Source of the DNA: an uncultured Bacilli bacterium
GTDB taxonomy: Bacteria; Bacillota_I; Bacilli_A; RFN20; CAG-826
Reading direction: 5' to 3'
Assembly: GCA_934168325.1 (NCBI GenBank)
Contig: CAKPNG010000007.1
Coordinates: 1 to 49,641, forward strand
DNA: 49,641 nucleotides
Of the stretch, positions 7,780-16,393 are shown piece after piece (within the stretch, counting starts at the first letter, position 1; each line of letters starts with the position of its first letter). Below the pieces are notes generated by a model. It was given only the letters and a program-made list of their open reading frames with translations, did no database searches and was not told where the DNA came from. Both the position numbers and the translations under genes were made by a program.

Positions 7780-10443
7780 ATGGCAAAAAAATATGTTTAC
7801 CTATTTAAAGACGCTCATGGTTTAGGAAAAGAGCTTCTTGGTGGTAAAGGTGCTGGTTTAGCTGAAATGACTTATATCGGTGTACCAATTCCACAAGGTT
7901 TTACAATCACAACTGAAGCATGTACACTTTATTATCAAAGTGGAAAGAAAATGCCTGAAGATTTAATTAAAGAAATCGATAAAGGTATAAAAGATGTTGA
8001 AAAAGAAACAGGAAAATCATTTGGTGGAATTGATAATAAAACTCCATTATTAGTCTCTGTTCGTAGCGGTGCTAGAGTTTCTATGCCTGGTATGATGGAT
8101 ACTATTTTAAACTTAGGTTTAAATGATCACACTGTTAAATTATTAGCTGGTGAAGATAATCAAAACGAAAGATTTGCTTATGATAGCTATCGTAGATTTA
8201 TCTTAATGTTCACAAACATCGCAAAAGGTCATCCAAGAACAGATATGGATAAGATGCTTGATGAAATCAAAGAACAAAATGGTTATAAACTTGATACTGA
8301 AGTTACAGCTGAACAATTAAAAGAATTAGTCAAAAAATACAAAGAATATTACAAAAAGACATTTGGTGAAGAATTCCCAACTGATCCTTATACTCAATTA
8401 CACGAAGCAGTTACTGCTGTCTTTAGAAGCTGGGATAACCCAAGAGCTAACGTCTACCGTAAGATGAATGGCATTCCTTATGAATGGGGAACTGCAGTTA
8501 ACGTTCAATCAATGGTTTTTGGTAACTTAAATGAACAATCTGGTACTGGTGTTGCTTTCTCTCGTGACCCATCTACTGGTAAAAAAGAAATCTATGCTGA
8601 ATATTTACCAAACGCTCAAGGCGAAGACGTCGTTGCTGGTATTAGAACTCCTTTACATATCAACGAATTAAAGAAGAGACTTCCAGAAGTTTATGCTCAA
8701 TTTGAAAAAACAATAAAAATGATGGAAGCTCATTATAAAGATATGCAAGATATGGAATATACCGTTGAAAATGGTAAACTCTATTTCTTACAAACAAGAA
8801 ATGGTAAAAGAACAGCAGCTGCTGCATTACAAATTGCTTGGGATTTAGTTGATGAAGGCGTTATTACAGAAGATGAAGCTGTATTAAGAGTTGAACCTAA
8901 ATTATTAGATACATTACTCCACCCTAACTTCGATCAACAAGCATTAAAGAATGCTACAGCTATCGCTATTGGTAACCCTGCATCTCCAGGTGCTGCTGTT
9001 GGTAAACTTTCATTCGACGCTAAAGAAGCAGAAGAAAGACACGCAAACGGTGAAAAAGTAGTCTTAGTTAGAGCAGAAACATCCCCAGAAGATATCGAAG
9101 GTATGGTCGCTGCTGAAGGTATTCTCACAATGCGTGGTGGTATGACTTCTCACGCAGCTGTTGTTGCTCGTGGTATGGGTAAATGCTGTGTTACAGGTTG
9201 TAGCGCTGCTATAGTTGATGAAGAAAATAAAACATTAAAGATCAATGGTAAAACATATGGTGTTAATGATGTAATTTCTATTAATGGTAGTACTGGTGAA
9301 GTTTTCGAAGGTGCTATTAAATTAGTTCCTGCAAGTTTAGATGGCAACTTTGGTCGTATGATGACTGCTGCTGATAAATATAGAAGACTTGAAATCAGAA
9401 CTAACGCAGATACTCCACGTGATGCTATTCAAGCTGCTAAATTCGGTGCTCAAGGTATCGGATTATGTAGAACAGAACATATGTTCTTCGATAAAGATAG
9501 AATCTTCCACATGAGAAAAATGATTCTCAGTGATACAGTTGAAGAAAGAGAAGCAGCATTAGCAGAACTTCTCCCATATCAAAGAGATGACTTCTATGGC
9601 TTATATATGGCTATGGGTAATCTTGAAAGAATTGAAGTTAATGTTAGATTATTAGATCCACCACTACACGAATTCTTACCACAAGAAGAAGATAAGATTG
9701 AAGAACTTGCAAAAGCTTTAAATAAGACTCCACAAGAAATCAAAGATCGTATCGCTTACTTACATGAATTCAACCCAATGATGGGACACAGAGGATGCAG
9801 ACTTGATGTTTCTTATCCTGAAATTGGTAGAATGCAAGCTAGAGCTATTATCGAAGCTGCTATCAAAGCAAGTAAAGAACTCAAGAAAGATATCGAACCA
9901 GAAATTATGGTACCATTAACCCTCGATATTAAAGAATTCAAGTTCGTTAAGAAAATTATCGTTGATGAAGTTGAAGAAGTCTTAAAAGAAAATAACTTCA
10001 AGATGAAATACCATGTTGGTACTATGATTGAAATTCCACGTGCTGCTTTATTAAGCAGTGAAATCGCAAGTGAAGCTGAATTCTATAGCTTTGGTACTAA
10101 CGACTTAACACAAATGACATTTGGTTTCAGCCGTGATGATGCTACAAAATTCTTACCAGATTACTATGCTAATAAGATTTTTGAAGAAGATCCATTCCAA
10201 ACTGTTGATCAAAAAGGTGTTGGTAAATTAATTAAGATGGCAGTTGCTGATGGTAAAGCTACAAGACCTACATTATTAACAGGTGTTTGTGGTGAACACG
10301 GCGGCGATCCAAAATCAATTGAATTCTTCAATAGAGTTGGATTAGATTATGTTTCCTGCTCACCATTCAGAGTCCCAATTGCTAGATTAGCTGCTGCTCA
10401 AGCTGAAATTCTCTTACAAAGAGAAAAGAAAGCTGCTAAGTAG
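7780..10443 (+). CDS. ppdK: Pyruvate, phosphate dikinase
   Basis: This cytoplasmic enzyme interconverts pyruvate + ATP + Pi with PEP + AMP + PPi. The 887 residues match the usual length. Domains in order are the N-terminal ATP-grasp nucleotide-binding domain (KGAGLAEM; SVRSGARVSMPGMMDT), the swivelling phosphohistidine domain with His458 in GGMTSHAAVVARG, and the C-terminal PEP/pyruvate barrel with GLCRTEHMF and the catalytic Cys837 in GVCGEHGGDP. All key residues are present. Codon use is richer in C-ending codons than the neighbours, a sign of high expression. It is monocistronic between its own extended -10 promoter and a strong terminator. With the PPi-dependent phosphofructokinase at 22.6 kb it fits a PPi-linked glycolysis. 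Confidence 0.97.
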   Translation: MAKKYVYLFKDAHGLGKELLGGKGAGLAEMTYIGVPIPQGFTITTEACTLYYQSGKKMPEDLIKEIDKGIKDVEKETGKSFGGIDNKTPLLVSVRSGARVSMPGMMDTILNLGLNDHTVKLLAGEDNQNERFAYDSYRRFILMFTNIAKGHPRTDMDKMLDEIKEQNGYKLDTEVTAEQLKELVKKYKEYYKKTFGEEFPTDPYTQLHEAVTAVFRSWDNPRANVYRKMNGIPYEWGTAVNVQSMVFGNLNEQSGTGVAFSRDPSTGKKEIYAEYLPNAQGEDVVAGIRTPLHINELKKRLPEVYAQFEKTIKMMEAHYKDMQDMEYTVENGKLYFLQTRNGKRTAAAALQIAWDLVDEGVITEDEAVLRVEPKLLDTLLHPNFDQQALKNATAIAIGNPASPGAAVGKLSFDAKEAEERHANGEKVVLVRAETSPEDIEGMVAAEGILTMRGGMTSHAAVVARGMGKCCVTGCSAAIVDEENKTLKINGKTYGVNDVISINGSTGEVFEGAIKLVPASLDGNFGRMMTAADKYRRLEIRTNADTPRDAIQAAKFGAQGIGLCRTEHMFFDKDRIFHMRKMILSDTVEEREAALAELLPYQRDDFYGLYMAMGNLERIEVNVRLLDPPLHEFLPQEEDKIEELAKALNKTPQEIKDRIAYLHEFNPMMGHRGCRLDVSYPEIGRMQARAIIEAAIKASKELKKDIEPEIMVPLTLDIKEFKFVKKIIVDEVEEVLKENNFKMKYHVGTMIEIPRAALLSSEIASEAEFYSFGTNDLTQMTFGFSRDDATKFLPDYYANKIFEEDPFQTVDQKGVGKLIKMAVADGKATRPTLLTGVCGEHGGDPKSIEFFNRVGLDYVSCSPFRVPIARLAAAQAEILLQREKKAAK

Positions 10444-10463
10444 TTCTAATTCTCAAAACTAAC

Positions 10464-10490
10464 AAAAAGCCTTCTTTTAGAAGGCTTTTT
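10464..10490. terminator. Bidirectional rho-independent terminator
   Basis: AAAAAGCCTTCT - TTT - AGAAGGCTTTTT forms a 12-bp stem with a run of T after it on both strands. It serves ppdK from the left and the aldolase gene from the right. Confidence 0.9.
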
Positions 10491-10538
10491 TATTTTTTTA
10501 ACTAGTTTTTTTATTTAATGATAATATTCTTATTTTGA

Positions 10539-11636
10539 TTATTTTATATAATTAGCATCTCCAACTGAACCAAATTCAATGGAAGCAGTTAATACTATTT
10601 CTTTAACACCTTTTTTAATCAAAGGAAGAATTTCTTTTAATTCACTACTACTAATTTTGTTAGTTTGTAATTCATCATTATATTCTTTTAAATAATATCT
10701 ATATTCGAAAGCTTCAGGTTTTTCCATTAATAAATTATAAATTTTACTTCCTTTAATTTTATCAGGATTATTAGCAAAATATTCTCTTATATTTCTAGTA
10801 ATTGCTAATCTAATATCAGTATCAATATTAATTTTACTAATACCAGCTGGAATAACTTCTTTTAATTGTTCTAAAGGAATGCCATGTCCTTTAACAGCAC
10901 CATCTAAATTATTAATTTCATTAACAATATATTGAGGAACCATGCTAGAACCATGACTAACTAATGTTCCATCAATTTCAGCGTGTCTCATATTTTCCAT
11001 ACTAGCAATAACAATTTCTTTTCTTAAAACAACATTATCACCTTTAACTGCACCATGTTTTGTACCATAACTTAAAGCCAAAGAATCACATTTTGTTTTA
11101 TTAAAGAAATCTACAACTAACAAAGGATTAGTATAAGTTGAATTTGTAGCGAACACATGATCTTCAACACCAGCTAAAACTCCTAATTCAGCTTCAACGC
11201 TAACTCCGTGTTTATGTGCATAATTAACAACTTTTTTAGTTAATTTTACATTTTCTTCATATGATAATGCACTGCCATCAATCATAACACTATTGAACCC
11301 TGCATCAATTACTGCTTTACATGATTCAAAACTTCTACCATGATCTAAATGAAGTGAGACAGGAATAGAACTTTTATTAGCTCTTTCTTTTACAAATTTA
11401 GCAATTCTTTTTGCACCTAATTTCTTTTCTTCTAAAGTTCCGTTTAAGAAATCTACTCTTCCACCAATGAATGCTAATCCAGGTTCAGCAACTTGAATAA
11501 TTGCTGCACATCTAATTTCTTCACATGCTTCAATAATTGCTTCTGCTTGGCAAGGCATATTAACATTAAAAGCACCATGAGCAATTTTATTATCTCTAGC
11601 ATATGTAAGAATGTTTTTTGTAGTAATATAAGGCAT
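10539..11636 (-). CDS. fba: Class II fructose-bisphosphate aldolase
   Basis: This zinc-dependent aldolase splits fructose 1,6-bisphosphate into DHAP and glyceraldehyde 3-phosphate. The 365-residue protein carries the class II motifs in order: HLDHG (catalytic Asp and zinc His), EAELG, the zinc His in YGTKHG, SHGSSMVP (zinc His and phosphate loop) and INIDTD. The HGSSMVP form and the length match the CbbA-like subgroup (about 350 residues). A tagatose- or sulfo-sugar-bisphosphate substrate cannot be excluded from sequence. The ribosome site AAAGGAG precedes ATG. Its promoter contains a 25-bp palindrome, and a copy of the shared GTTTCGA operator lies further upstream, so it is probably co-regulated with the TIM and nagA units. 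Confidence 0.9.
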   Translation of the reverse strand: MPYITTKNILTYARDNKIAHGAFNVNMPCQAEAIIEACEEIRCAAIIQVAEPGLAFIGGRVDFLNGTLEEKKLGAKRIAKFVKERANKSSIPVSLHLDHGRSFESCKAVIDAGFNSVMIDGSALSYEENVKLTKKVVNYAHKHGVSVEAELGVLAGVEDHVFATNSTYTNPLLVVDFFNKTKCDSLALSYGTKHGAVKGDNVVLRKEIVIASMENMRHAEIDGTLVSHGSSMVPQYIVNEINNLDGAVKGHGIPLEQLKEVIPAGISKINIDTDIRLAITRNIREYFANNPDKIKGSKIYNLLMEKPEAFEYRYYLKEYNDELQTNKISSSELKEILPLIKKGVKEIVLTASIEFGSVGDANYIK

Positions 11637-11650
11637 ATTTTTCTCCTTTT

Positions 11651-11688
11651 AATAACTTTATAATATAAAGTTATTTACTTCATTACAA
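11651..11688 (-). promoter_or_regulatory. fba promoter with 25-bp palindrome over the -10
   Basis: On the minus strand -35 TTGTAA (11683-11688), a 17-bp spacer and -10 TATTAT (11660-11665) make a good promoter. The region 11651-11675 is a perfect palindrome: 12-bp arms AATAACTTTATA / TATAAAGTTATT around one base. It covers the -10 and ends just before the ribosome site, so it may be a repressor site or a leader hairpin. Confidence 0.65.
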
Positions 11689-11758
11689 CCTTAATCAACC
11701 CCTTTTTTAGATTCCTTATAATAAATAATACTTTTTAATTTTGAACAAAATAAATATA

Positions 11759-11772
11759 GTTTCGAATGAAAC
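11759..11772. promoter_or_regulatory. Shared operator site 1 (GTTTCGAATGAAAC)
   Basis: This 14-bp site lies between fba and the P-loop kinase gene. It matches sites 2 (19578) and 3 (21317) at 11 of 14 positions across all three. It is partly palindromic (TTTC...GAAA). It is probably bound by the DeoR-family regulator encoded at 19728. Confidence 0.55.
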
Positions 11773-11896
11773 TTTGATTATTTAAAAAATCATTTAAAAA
11801 TAATTAATAATTGACGTTTTTAAAAATATTATTAAATAAATAATTATGCAATTATTTATCATTTATTTTATAATATTTCATAAATGGAGAAATATA

Positions 11897-12460
11897 ATGT
11901 TAGATGAAAATATAATAAACTCAATAGATAAAATTTTAAAAGAAAAACAATCTATCATAATTGCTATTGATGGAATGAGTGGAAGTGGAAAAACTACTTT
12001 AGCAAATGAATTAAAAGAAAAATATAACGCTAATTTAATTCATATGGATGATTATTTTCTACCTCTTAATATGAGAAGTAAGGAAAGATTATCTACTCCT
12101 GGTGGCAATGTAAATTATGAGAAATTTTATAATGATATTATTTTAAATTTAGGTAAATATTTACTTAGTGAACCATTTGATTGTAAGACAAAGTCCTTTA
12201 AAGAAAAGACTATAATTAAGCATAATAAAGTCACAATAATAGAAGGAAGTTATTCATTACATCCTTATTTTAAAAACTATTATGATATATCAATAGTTTT
12301 AAAAATCGATCCTAAATTACAAGTTGAAAGATTAACCCAAAGAGAAAAAGATAAAGTAGAAAACTTTATCGATTTATGGATTCCATTAGAAAATAAATAT
12401 TTAAATTATTATCAAATATTTGATAAAGCAACCTTCCTAATTGATATAAAAAGTGTCTAA
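11897..12460 (+). CDS. Uridine kinase-like P-loop NTPase
   Basis: The protein is 187 residues with Walker A GMSGSGKTT (about residues 26-34), HMDDYFLP (the lid/substrate Asp motif of uridine kinase and pantothenate kinase-like enzymes) and IIEGSYSLHPYF, which matches the I-x-EG-x-Y segment of that family. It probably phosphorylates a nucleoside or another small hydroxyl compound; uridine/cytidine is the default guess. The ATG at 11897 is chosen because GGAG lies eight bases upstream; an in-frame ATG 51 bases earlier has no ribosome site and gives a hydrophobic stretch foreign to the family. It is convergent with the TauE-like gene. The reading frame is intact. Confidence 0.75.
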   Translation: MLDENIINSIDKILKEKQSIIIAIDGMSGSGKTTLANELKEKYNANLIHMDDYFLPLNMRSKERLSTPGGNVNYEKFYNDIILNLGKYLLSEPFDCKTKSFKEKTIIKHNKVTIIEGSYSLHPYFKNYYDISIVLKIDPKLQVERLTQREKDKVENFIDLWIPLENKYLNYYQIFDKATFLIDIKSV

Positions 12461-12493
12461 AAACCTAAAAAACCCTTCAAAACTCAACTATTT

Positions 12494-13303
12494 TTACTGA
12501 ATTAATAACATAGCGTTATTAATTATATTATATAAATTAATACCAATAATACCAAAAACTGTAATTATATAAACATATAAAATTGCTTTTTCAGATATCT
12601 TTTTATTTAAATAAGAACCTAATAACGAGCCAATAACTGCAACAGGAATTAAACATAAAAGCATATACCAATCCATATTAGAATTGAATAATGATCCATT
12701 TATCATTGTCGTAATAATTTTAGATGTTTGTGAAAAAACAATAATTACTAATGAATTAATAGCTGCTTGTTTCATATTCATAGAAAAAAAGAAACATAAA
12801 ACAGCAACATTAATTGGACCTCCTCCAATACCTAAGAAGGATGATATAATACCTAAACATAATCCAATTATTAAAATAACTATAAAATTAGTAATCTTTA
12901 ACGCTATGCCTTTCTTTTTTAAAAATAACATATAAAAAATTACAAAGATTAATAATAAAATTAATATGATGGATTGAATAATGATCAACCAATTTTTATT
13001 TGAATTAGTCTTGACTAAGTCAAATAAAAAATTCCCTAATATACCCCCAATAATAGAACCAATACCTAAAAATATTGACGCTTTATAGTTGTCTATTTTT
13101 TGTTTAGTAATAATACTTTTAATAACACTAGTTAAAGCAACCGCTAAAACACAAAATGAACTCAAAAAATTAGCAATATTAGCATTATCATAATAATTAA
13201 AAGCATCTAGAGCAGGTCTAATTATAACCCCTCCTCCAATACCAGCTAAGCTACCAACAGTAGCAGCAATCATTACAATTAAAGAAAATATGAAATAATA
13301 CAT
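12494..13303 (-). CDS. TauE/SafE (TSUP) family permease
   Basis: This 269-residue integral membrane protein has about eight hydrophobic segments and the internal repeat typical of the family: AGIGGGVIIRPAL near residue 20 and LGIGGGPINVAVL near residue 157, with the linking segment KQAAINSLVIIV. Family members export sulfite, sulfoacetate or other small organic anions. It follows the ABC importer genes on the same strand but is separated from them by a strong hairpin, so it is expressed either by read-through or from its own promoter. No good ribosome site is seen. The link with a sulfonate-type ABC system makes a sulfur-containing anion a reasonable but unproven substrate. Confidence 0.85.
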   Translation of the reverse strand: MYYFIFSLIVMIAATVGSLAGIGGGVIIRPALDAFNYYDNANIANFLSSFCVLAVALTSVIKSIITKQKIDNYKASIFLGIGSIIGGILGNFLFDLVKTNSNKNWLIIIQSIILILLLIFVIFYMLFLKKKGIALKITNFIVILIIGLCLGIISSFLGIGGGPINVAVLCFFFSMNMKQAAINSLVIIVFSQTSKIITTMINGSLFNSNMDWYMLLCLIPVAVIGSLLGSYLNKKISEKAILYVYIITVFGIIGINLYNIINNAMLLIQ

Positions 13304-13320
13304 ATTAATAAGGATATCAT

Positions 13321-13350
13321 AAAATTGAGAGGGAGTTACTCCCTCTCAAT
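13321..13350 (-). terminator. Strong hairpin between substrate-binding protein and TauE genes
   Basis: A 12-bp perfect stem ATTGAGAGGGAG / CTCCCTCTCAAT with a 3-base loop (13324-13350) is followed on the minus strand by only four T. It is probably a partial terminator that lowers TauE expression relative to the ABC genes, or an mRNA 3' stabiliser. Confidence 0.75.
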
Positions 13351-13373
13351 AAATTTTTATTTAATTTAAGTTA

Positions 13374-14489
13374 TTATTTACCTAAAACAGTTTTACAAGC
13401 TTCAACTAAGTAACTAAATACATTTGCTTTTTCAGCAGTAATATTTTTATCTACTTTTTCATTACTTAATTTACCTTGTCTAATGTTTTCTGTGTATTTT
13501 AGCATCTTACCATTATTATATAAATCAAGTTGTTGTTGAGCATTTAACCAAATAGCAATGTCTGTATTCATTGTATTTGCACTAACTTGTCCACCAGTAC
13601 CTTTTTCAATATCTTTACAAGTTTCTGCTGGATTGTCGTGTCTAAAGTTCATACCACCAACTAAACCGACCATGAATTTTTTGAAAGTATCTTCATTCTT
13701 TTCTAACCATTTTGTATTAACTGCATAAGTTGATGGTTGATAAGATTCTGATAAATGAGTAGAAGTTCTAGCAACTGTCTTATATTTATCTTTTTGTCCT
13801 TCAAGAGCTGTAGCAACTGGAGCAAAAGCAACTGCAAAATCGTATTCACCACCAGCCATTGTTGTTGTTAAGTTTGTGTTTGTAACATTAGCTAATTTAA
13901 TTTCATTTTTAGCATCGTATGATGTTAACTTTTCAGGTAACTTTTCACCTTTATCATTTAAATACCAAACTTTTTCTCCGTCAGCAAGTTTACTATTAAT
14001 TGCAGGAACTAAAGAAGTAGTAAACCAAGAGTATGGGTTAGTTGTAAAATCTAAAGCAACTTTACTTGTTTTTAAAGCGTTACCGATTTCTACTAAAGAT
14101 GATTCAATAGTTAAATTTTTGCCTTTTCCATTGTTATAAGCGATTAAACGATCATCATCAGTTAAATTATCTAAAGCTGCAATTTTAATTTCTTGATTAG
14201 TTGTGAAATAGTTCCAAGCAACACCACCACCCATAAAAGAAACATCGAGTTGTCCAGCAACGACTTTAGTAGCTAAAGCTGGTCCACCACCGACTTCAAT
14301 TTGAACATTAACGCCAGCTTTTTTGAAATAATTTCTGTAATAAGCAGAATATCCAGCACCTGCGCCTAAGTTTGCATGTAACCCAAGTCTAACTGTTGGT
14401 AAATCATTATTTTCTTTTCCACAACTAGCTAAAGCACCGCCTAATAAGCTAGTTGCACATAAAGCAACGAATAATTTAATTTTTCTCAT
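13374..14489 (-). CDS. ABC transporter substrate-binding lipoprotein (NrtA/SsuA/TauA type)
   Basis: The 371-residue protein has a lipoprotein signal ending LGGALASC (Cys23). The mature part shows the type II periplasmic-binding fold of the nitrate/sulfonate/taurine/THI5 group: a first strand VRLGLHANLGAGAGY, then QIEVGGGPALATKVVAGQLDVSFMGGG, the usual segment that reads substrate-protein docking and the count of domain-1 strands. It captures the substrate outside the membrane and passes it to the permease and ATPase encoded just upstream. Ligands in this family include nitrate, sulfonates, bicarbonate and thiamine precursors; the sequence alone does not decide. The ribosome site AAGGAGAAAATT precedes ATG, and a 61-base gap follows the ATPase gene. 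Confidence 0.88.
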   Translation of the reverse strand: MRKIKLFVALCATSLLGGALASCGKENNDLPTVRLGLHANLGAGAGYSAYYRNYFKKAGVNVQIEVGGGPALATKVVAGQLDVSFMGGGVAWNYFTTNQEIKIAALDNLTDDDRLIAYNNGKGKNLTIESSLVEIGNALKTSKVALDFTTNPYSWFTTSLVPAINSKLADGEKVWYLNDKGEKLPEKLTSYDAKNEIKLANVTNTNLTTTMAGGEYDFAVAFAPVATALEGQKDKYKTVARTSTHLSESYQPSTYAVNTKWLEKNEDTFKKFMVGLVGGMNFRHDNPAETCKDIEKGTGGQVSANTMNTDIAIWLNAQQQLDLYNNGKMLKYTENIRQGKLSNEKVDKNITAEKANVFSYLVEACKTVLGK

Positions 14490-14550
14490 AATTTTCTCCT
14501 TTTTAAATTATCTTTTTTATTTTTAACAAATTAACTTTGTTAGTTCCAAA

Positions 14551-15450
14551 TTAATGTCTAGCACTATTAAGATACATTTTATAGACTACATCCCAAATAT
14601 AATTACGATATTCTTGGAATTTAGGATCTAATTTTGTAGCTTGTGTTCTTGGATAAGGTAAATCAATATTAATAATTTCTTTAACCTGTCCTGGTCTAGC
14701 ACTCATAATAATAACTCTAGAAGCTAGTAAAACACATTCATCAACATCATGGGTAATGAAGAAACAAGTTTTTCTTTCTTGTTCCCAAGTTTTCAATAAA
14801 TCTTCTTGAAGTTGAGATCTTGTTTGAGCATCAAGAGCACCAAATGGTTCATCAAGTAAAAGAACTTCACTATTTAAAGCATAACCTCTAGCAATAGCAA
14901 CACGTTGTTTCATACCACCAGATAATTCTTTTGGATATTTGTTTTCAAATCCATTTAATTGAACCATGTCAATATATTTTTTGGTAATAGCTTCACGTTC
15001 TACTTTAGTATATCTAACTCTTTTAGTAGCTTGACGTGTAACGCCATTTTCATCTGTGACCATTACCGGTTCCATTTCTTTAGTTTCTTTATTTTTCTTA
15101 AAAACAGGAACTTCATGTTTAATAAATTTAGTTGAATACATGACATTCTTTTTAACTGTTAGCCATGGAAATAAAGCATATTGTTGGAAAATAATTCCTC
15201 TATCTGGTCCAGGTCCTAAAATAGGTCTACCATGAATTGTAGCGCTACCTTCAGTAGGTTGTTCAAGACCAGCAATTATATTTAATAATGTTGTTTTACC
15301 ACAACCAGATGGACCAACTACACAAATAAATTCATTCTTTTTAATTTCTAAATTGACACCGTTTAAAGCAATAACATCATCCCCATTTTGAACAGGATAA
15401 ATCTTTTTAACGCCATCAATTTTAATTACTACATTATTACTATTACTCAT
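14551..15450 (-). CDS. ABC transporter ATP-binding protein (SsuB/TauB/NrtD-like) with insertion
   Basis: This is the energising subunit of the importer. In 299 residues it has Walker A GPSGCGKT (46-53), Q-loop IIFQQYALFPWLTV (87-99), signature LSGGM (176-180), Walker B VLLLDEP (196-202) and the H-loop in FFITHDVDECVLLA. Family members are about 250-260 residues. The extra length is a charged insertion of about 35 residues at about 111-148, between the Q-loop and the signature, in the helical subdomain that faces the permease. It sits 15 bases after the permease gene and is co-transcribed with it. Confidence 0.92.
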   Translation of the reverse strand: MSNSNNVVIKIDGVKKIYPVQNGDDVIALNGVNLEIKKNEFICVVGPSGCGKTTLLNIIAGLEQPTEGSATIHGRPILGPGPDRGIIFQQYALFPWLTVKKNVMYSTKFIKHEVPVFKKNKETKEMEPVMVTDENGVTRQATKRVRYTKVEREAITKKYIDMVQLNGFENKYPKELSGGMKQRVAIARGYALNSEVLLLDEPFGALDAQTRSQLQEDLLKTWEQERKTCFFITHDVDECVLLASRVIIMSARPGQVKEIINIDLPYPRTQATKLDPKFQEYRNYIWDVVYKMYLNSARH

Positions 15451-15465
15451 AATATTACCTCAAAA

Positions 15466-16380
15466 TTACTTCCATCTTGTTAAACGTTTTTCAGCTAAAA
15501 GTAAGAGCTTATCTAATAAAATACCAACAATACCAAGTATTATAATACCCATGATAGCGCCATCCATTTCAAGGTTACTTCCTTGTGTTTGAATAAACGC
15601 ACCAAGTCCGTATGTAGTACCAGTTAATTCAGAAGCAACTAAAGTAGTCATAGCAGCACCAACACCAAGTCTCATAGCAGTTAAAATAAATGGGAATGAA
15701 CTAGGAACGATAACACCTAAGAATAAATTTCTATCTTTAGCACCAAATGTATAAGCAGCTTTTACTAAAGTTAAATCAACATTTCTAACACCTTGATAAA
15801 TTGTAACAGTCATTGTTAAGAAACAAGCTAAGAAGATGATGAAGTATTTTGGAGCTTCACTACCAAATGAAGAAAAAGCAGCAACAACAATAGGAACATA
15901 AGCAATTGGAGGAATACATCTTAAGAATTGAATAAATGGATCTAAGAATGCTCTAAATGGTCTATACCAAGCCATAATAAATGCGATAGGAATAGAAAGT
16001 AAAATAGCAATTCCATAGCCAACAAAAACTCTTTGGCATGATGCACCTAAGTGTTTCCATAAGAAATAACTACCTTCGCTACCTGCCATTTTAGTAAATT
16101 TATTAAAGACAGTAATAGGATCAGATAACCAACTAGTTTGTCCGTTACTTTTAGCTATATATGAATATAACCACCAAACAAAGATAACGAATAATACACC
16201 AATAACACCAACTAAAATGTTTTTCCAAGTTGCCCATAAAGAGAAGTCTTTCATCTTTTTAGGACCACTAGTAGCAACATCATTTACAGGTTTACTAAGA
16301 TGAGCTAAATCTACAGAATCTATCTCTTTTTCTCTTTTTTCCTGCAAATCTCTAATAAATTTTAAGTTTTTTAACTTCAT
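15466..16380 (-). CDS. ABC transporter permease (SsuC/TauC-like)
   Basis: The 304-residue membrane subunit has about six transmembrane helices and the cytoplasmic EAA-type loop (VKAAYTFGAKDRNLFLGVIVPSSFPFILTAMRLGVGAAM), which docks to the ATPase. FLRCIPPIAYVPIVVAAF is typical of the SsuC/NrtB group. An unusual hydrophilic N-terminal tail of about 50 residues precedes the first helix. Family members are often about 250-270 residues. It follows the NagB-like gene by 13 bases, so it belongs to the TIM-LarA-NagB operon and probably imports the substrate of those enzymes. Confidence 0.9.
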   Translation of the reverse strand: MKLKNLKFIRDLQEKREKEIDSVDLAHLSKPVNDVATSGPKKMKDFSLWATWKNILVGVIGVLFVIFVWWLYSYIAKSNGQTSWLSDPITVFNKFTKMAGSEGSYFLWKHLGASCQRVFVGYGIAILLSIPIAFIMAWYRPFRAFLDPFIQFLRCIPPIAYVPIVVAAFSSFGSEAPKYFIIFLACFLTMTVTIYQGVRNVDLTLVKAAYTFGAKDRNLFLGVIVPSSFPFILTAMRLGVGAAMTTLVASELTGTTYGLGAFIQTQGSNLEMDGAIMGIIILGIVGILLDKLLLLAEKRLTRWK

Positions 16381-16393
16381 ATATATTCCCCTT

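Noticed and set aside
8934..10001. Antisense ORFs inside ppdK
   Set aside because: They are shadows of a highly conserved gene, with no start signals or recognisable products.
11846..11896. Longer N-terminus for the uridine-kinase-like protein
   Set aside because: No ribosome site, hydrophobic residues foreign to the family; the ATG at 11897 has GGAG upstream.
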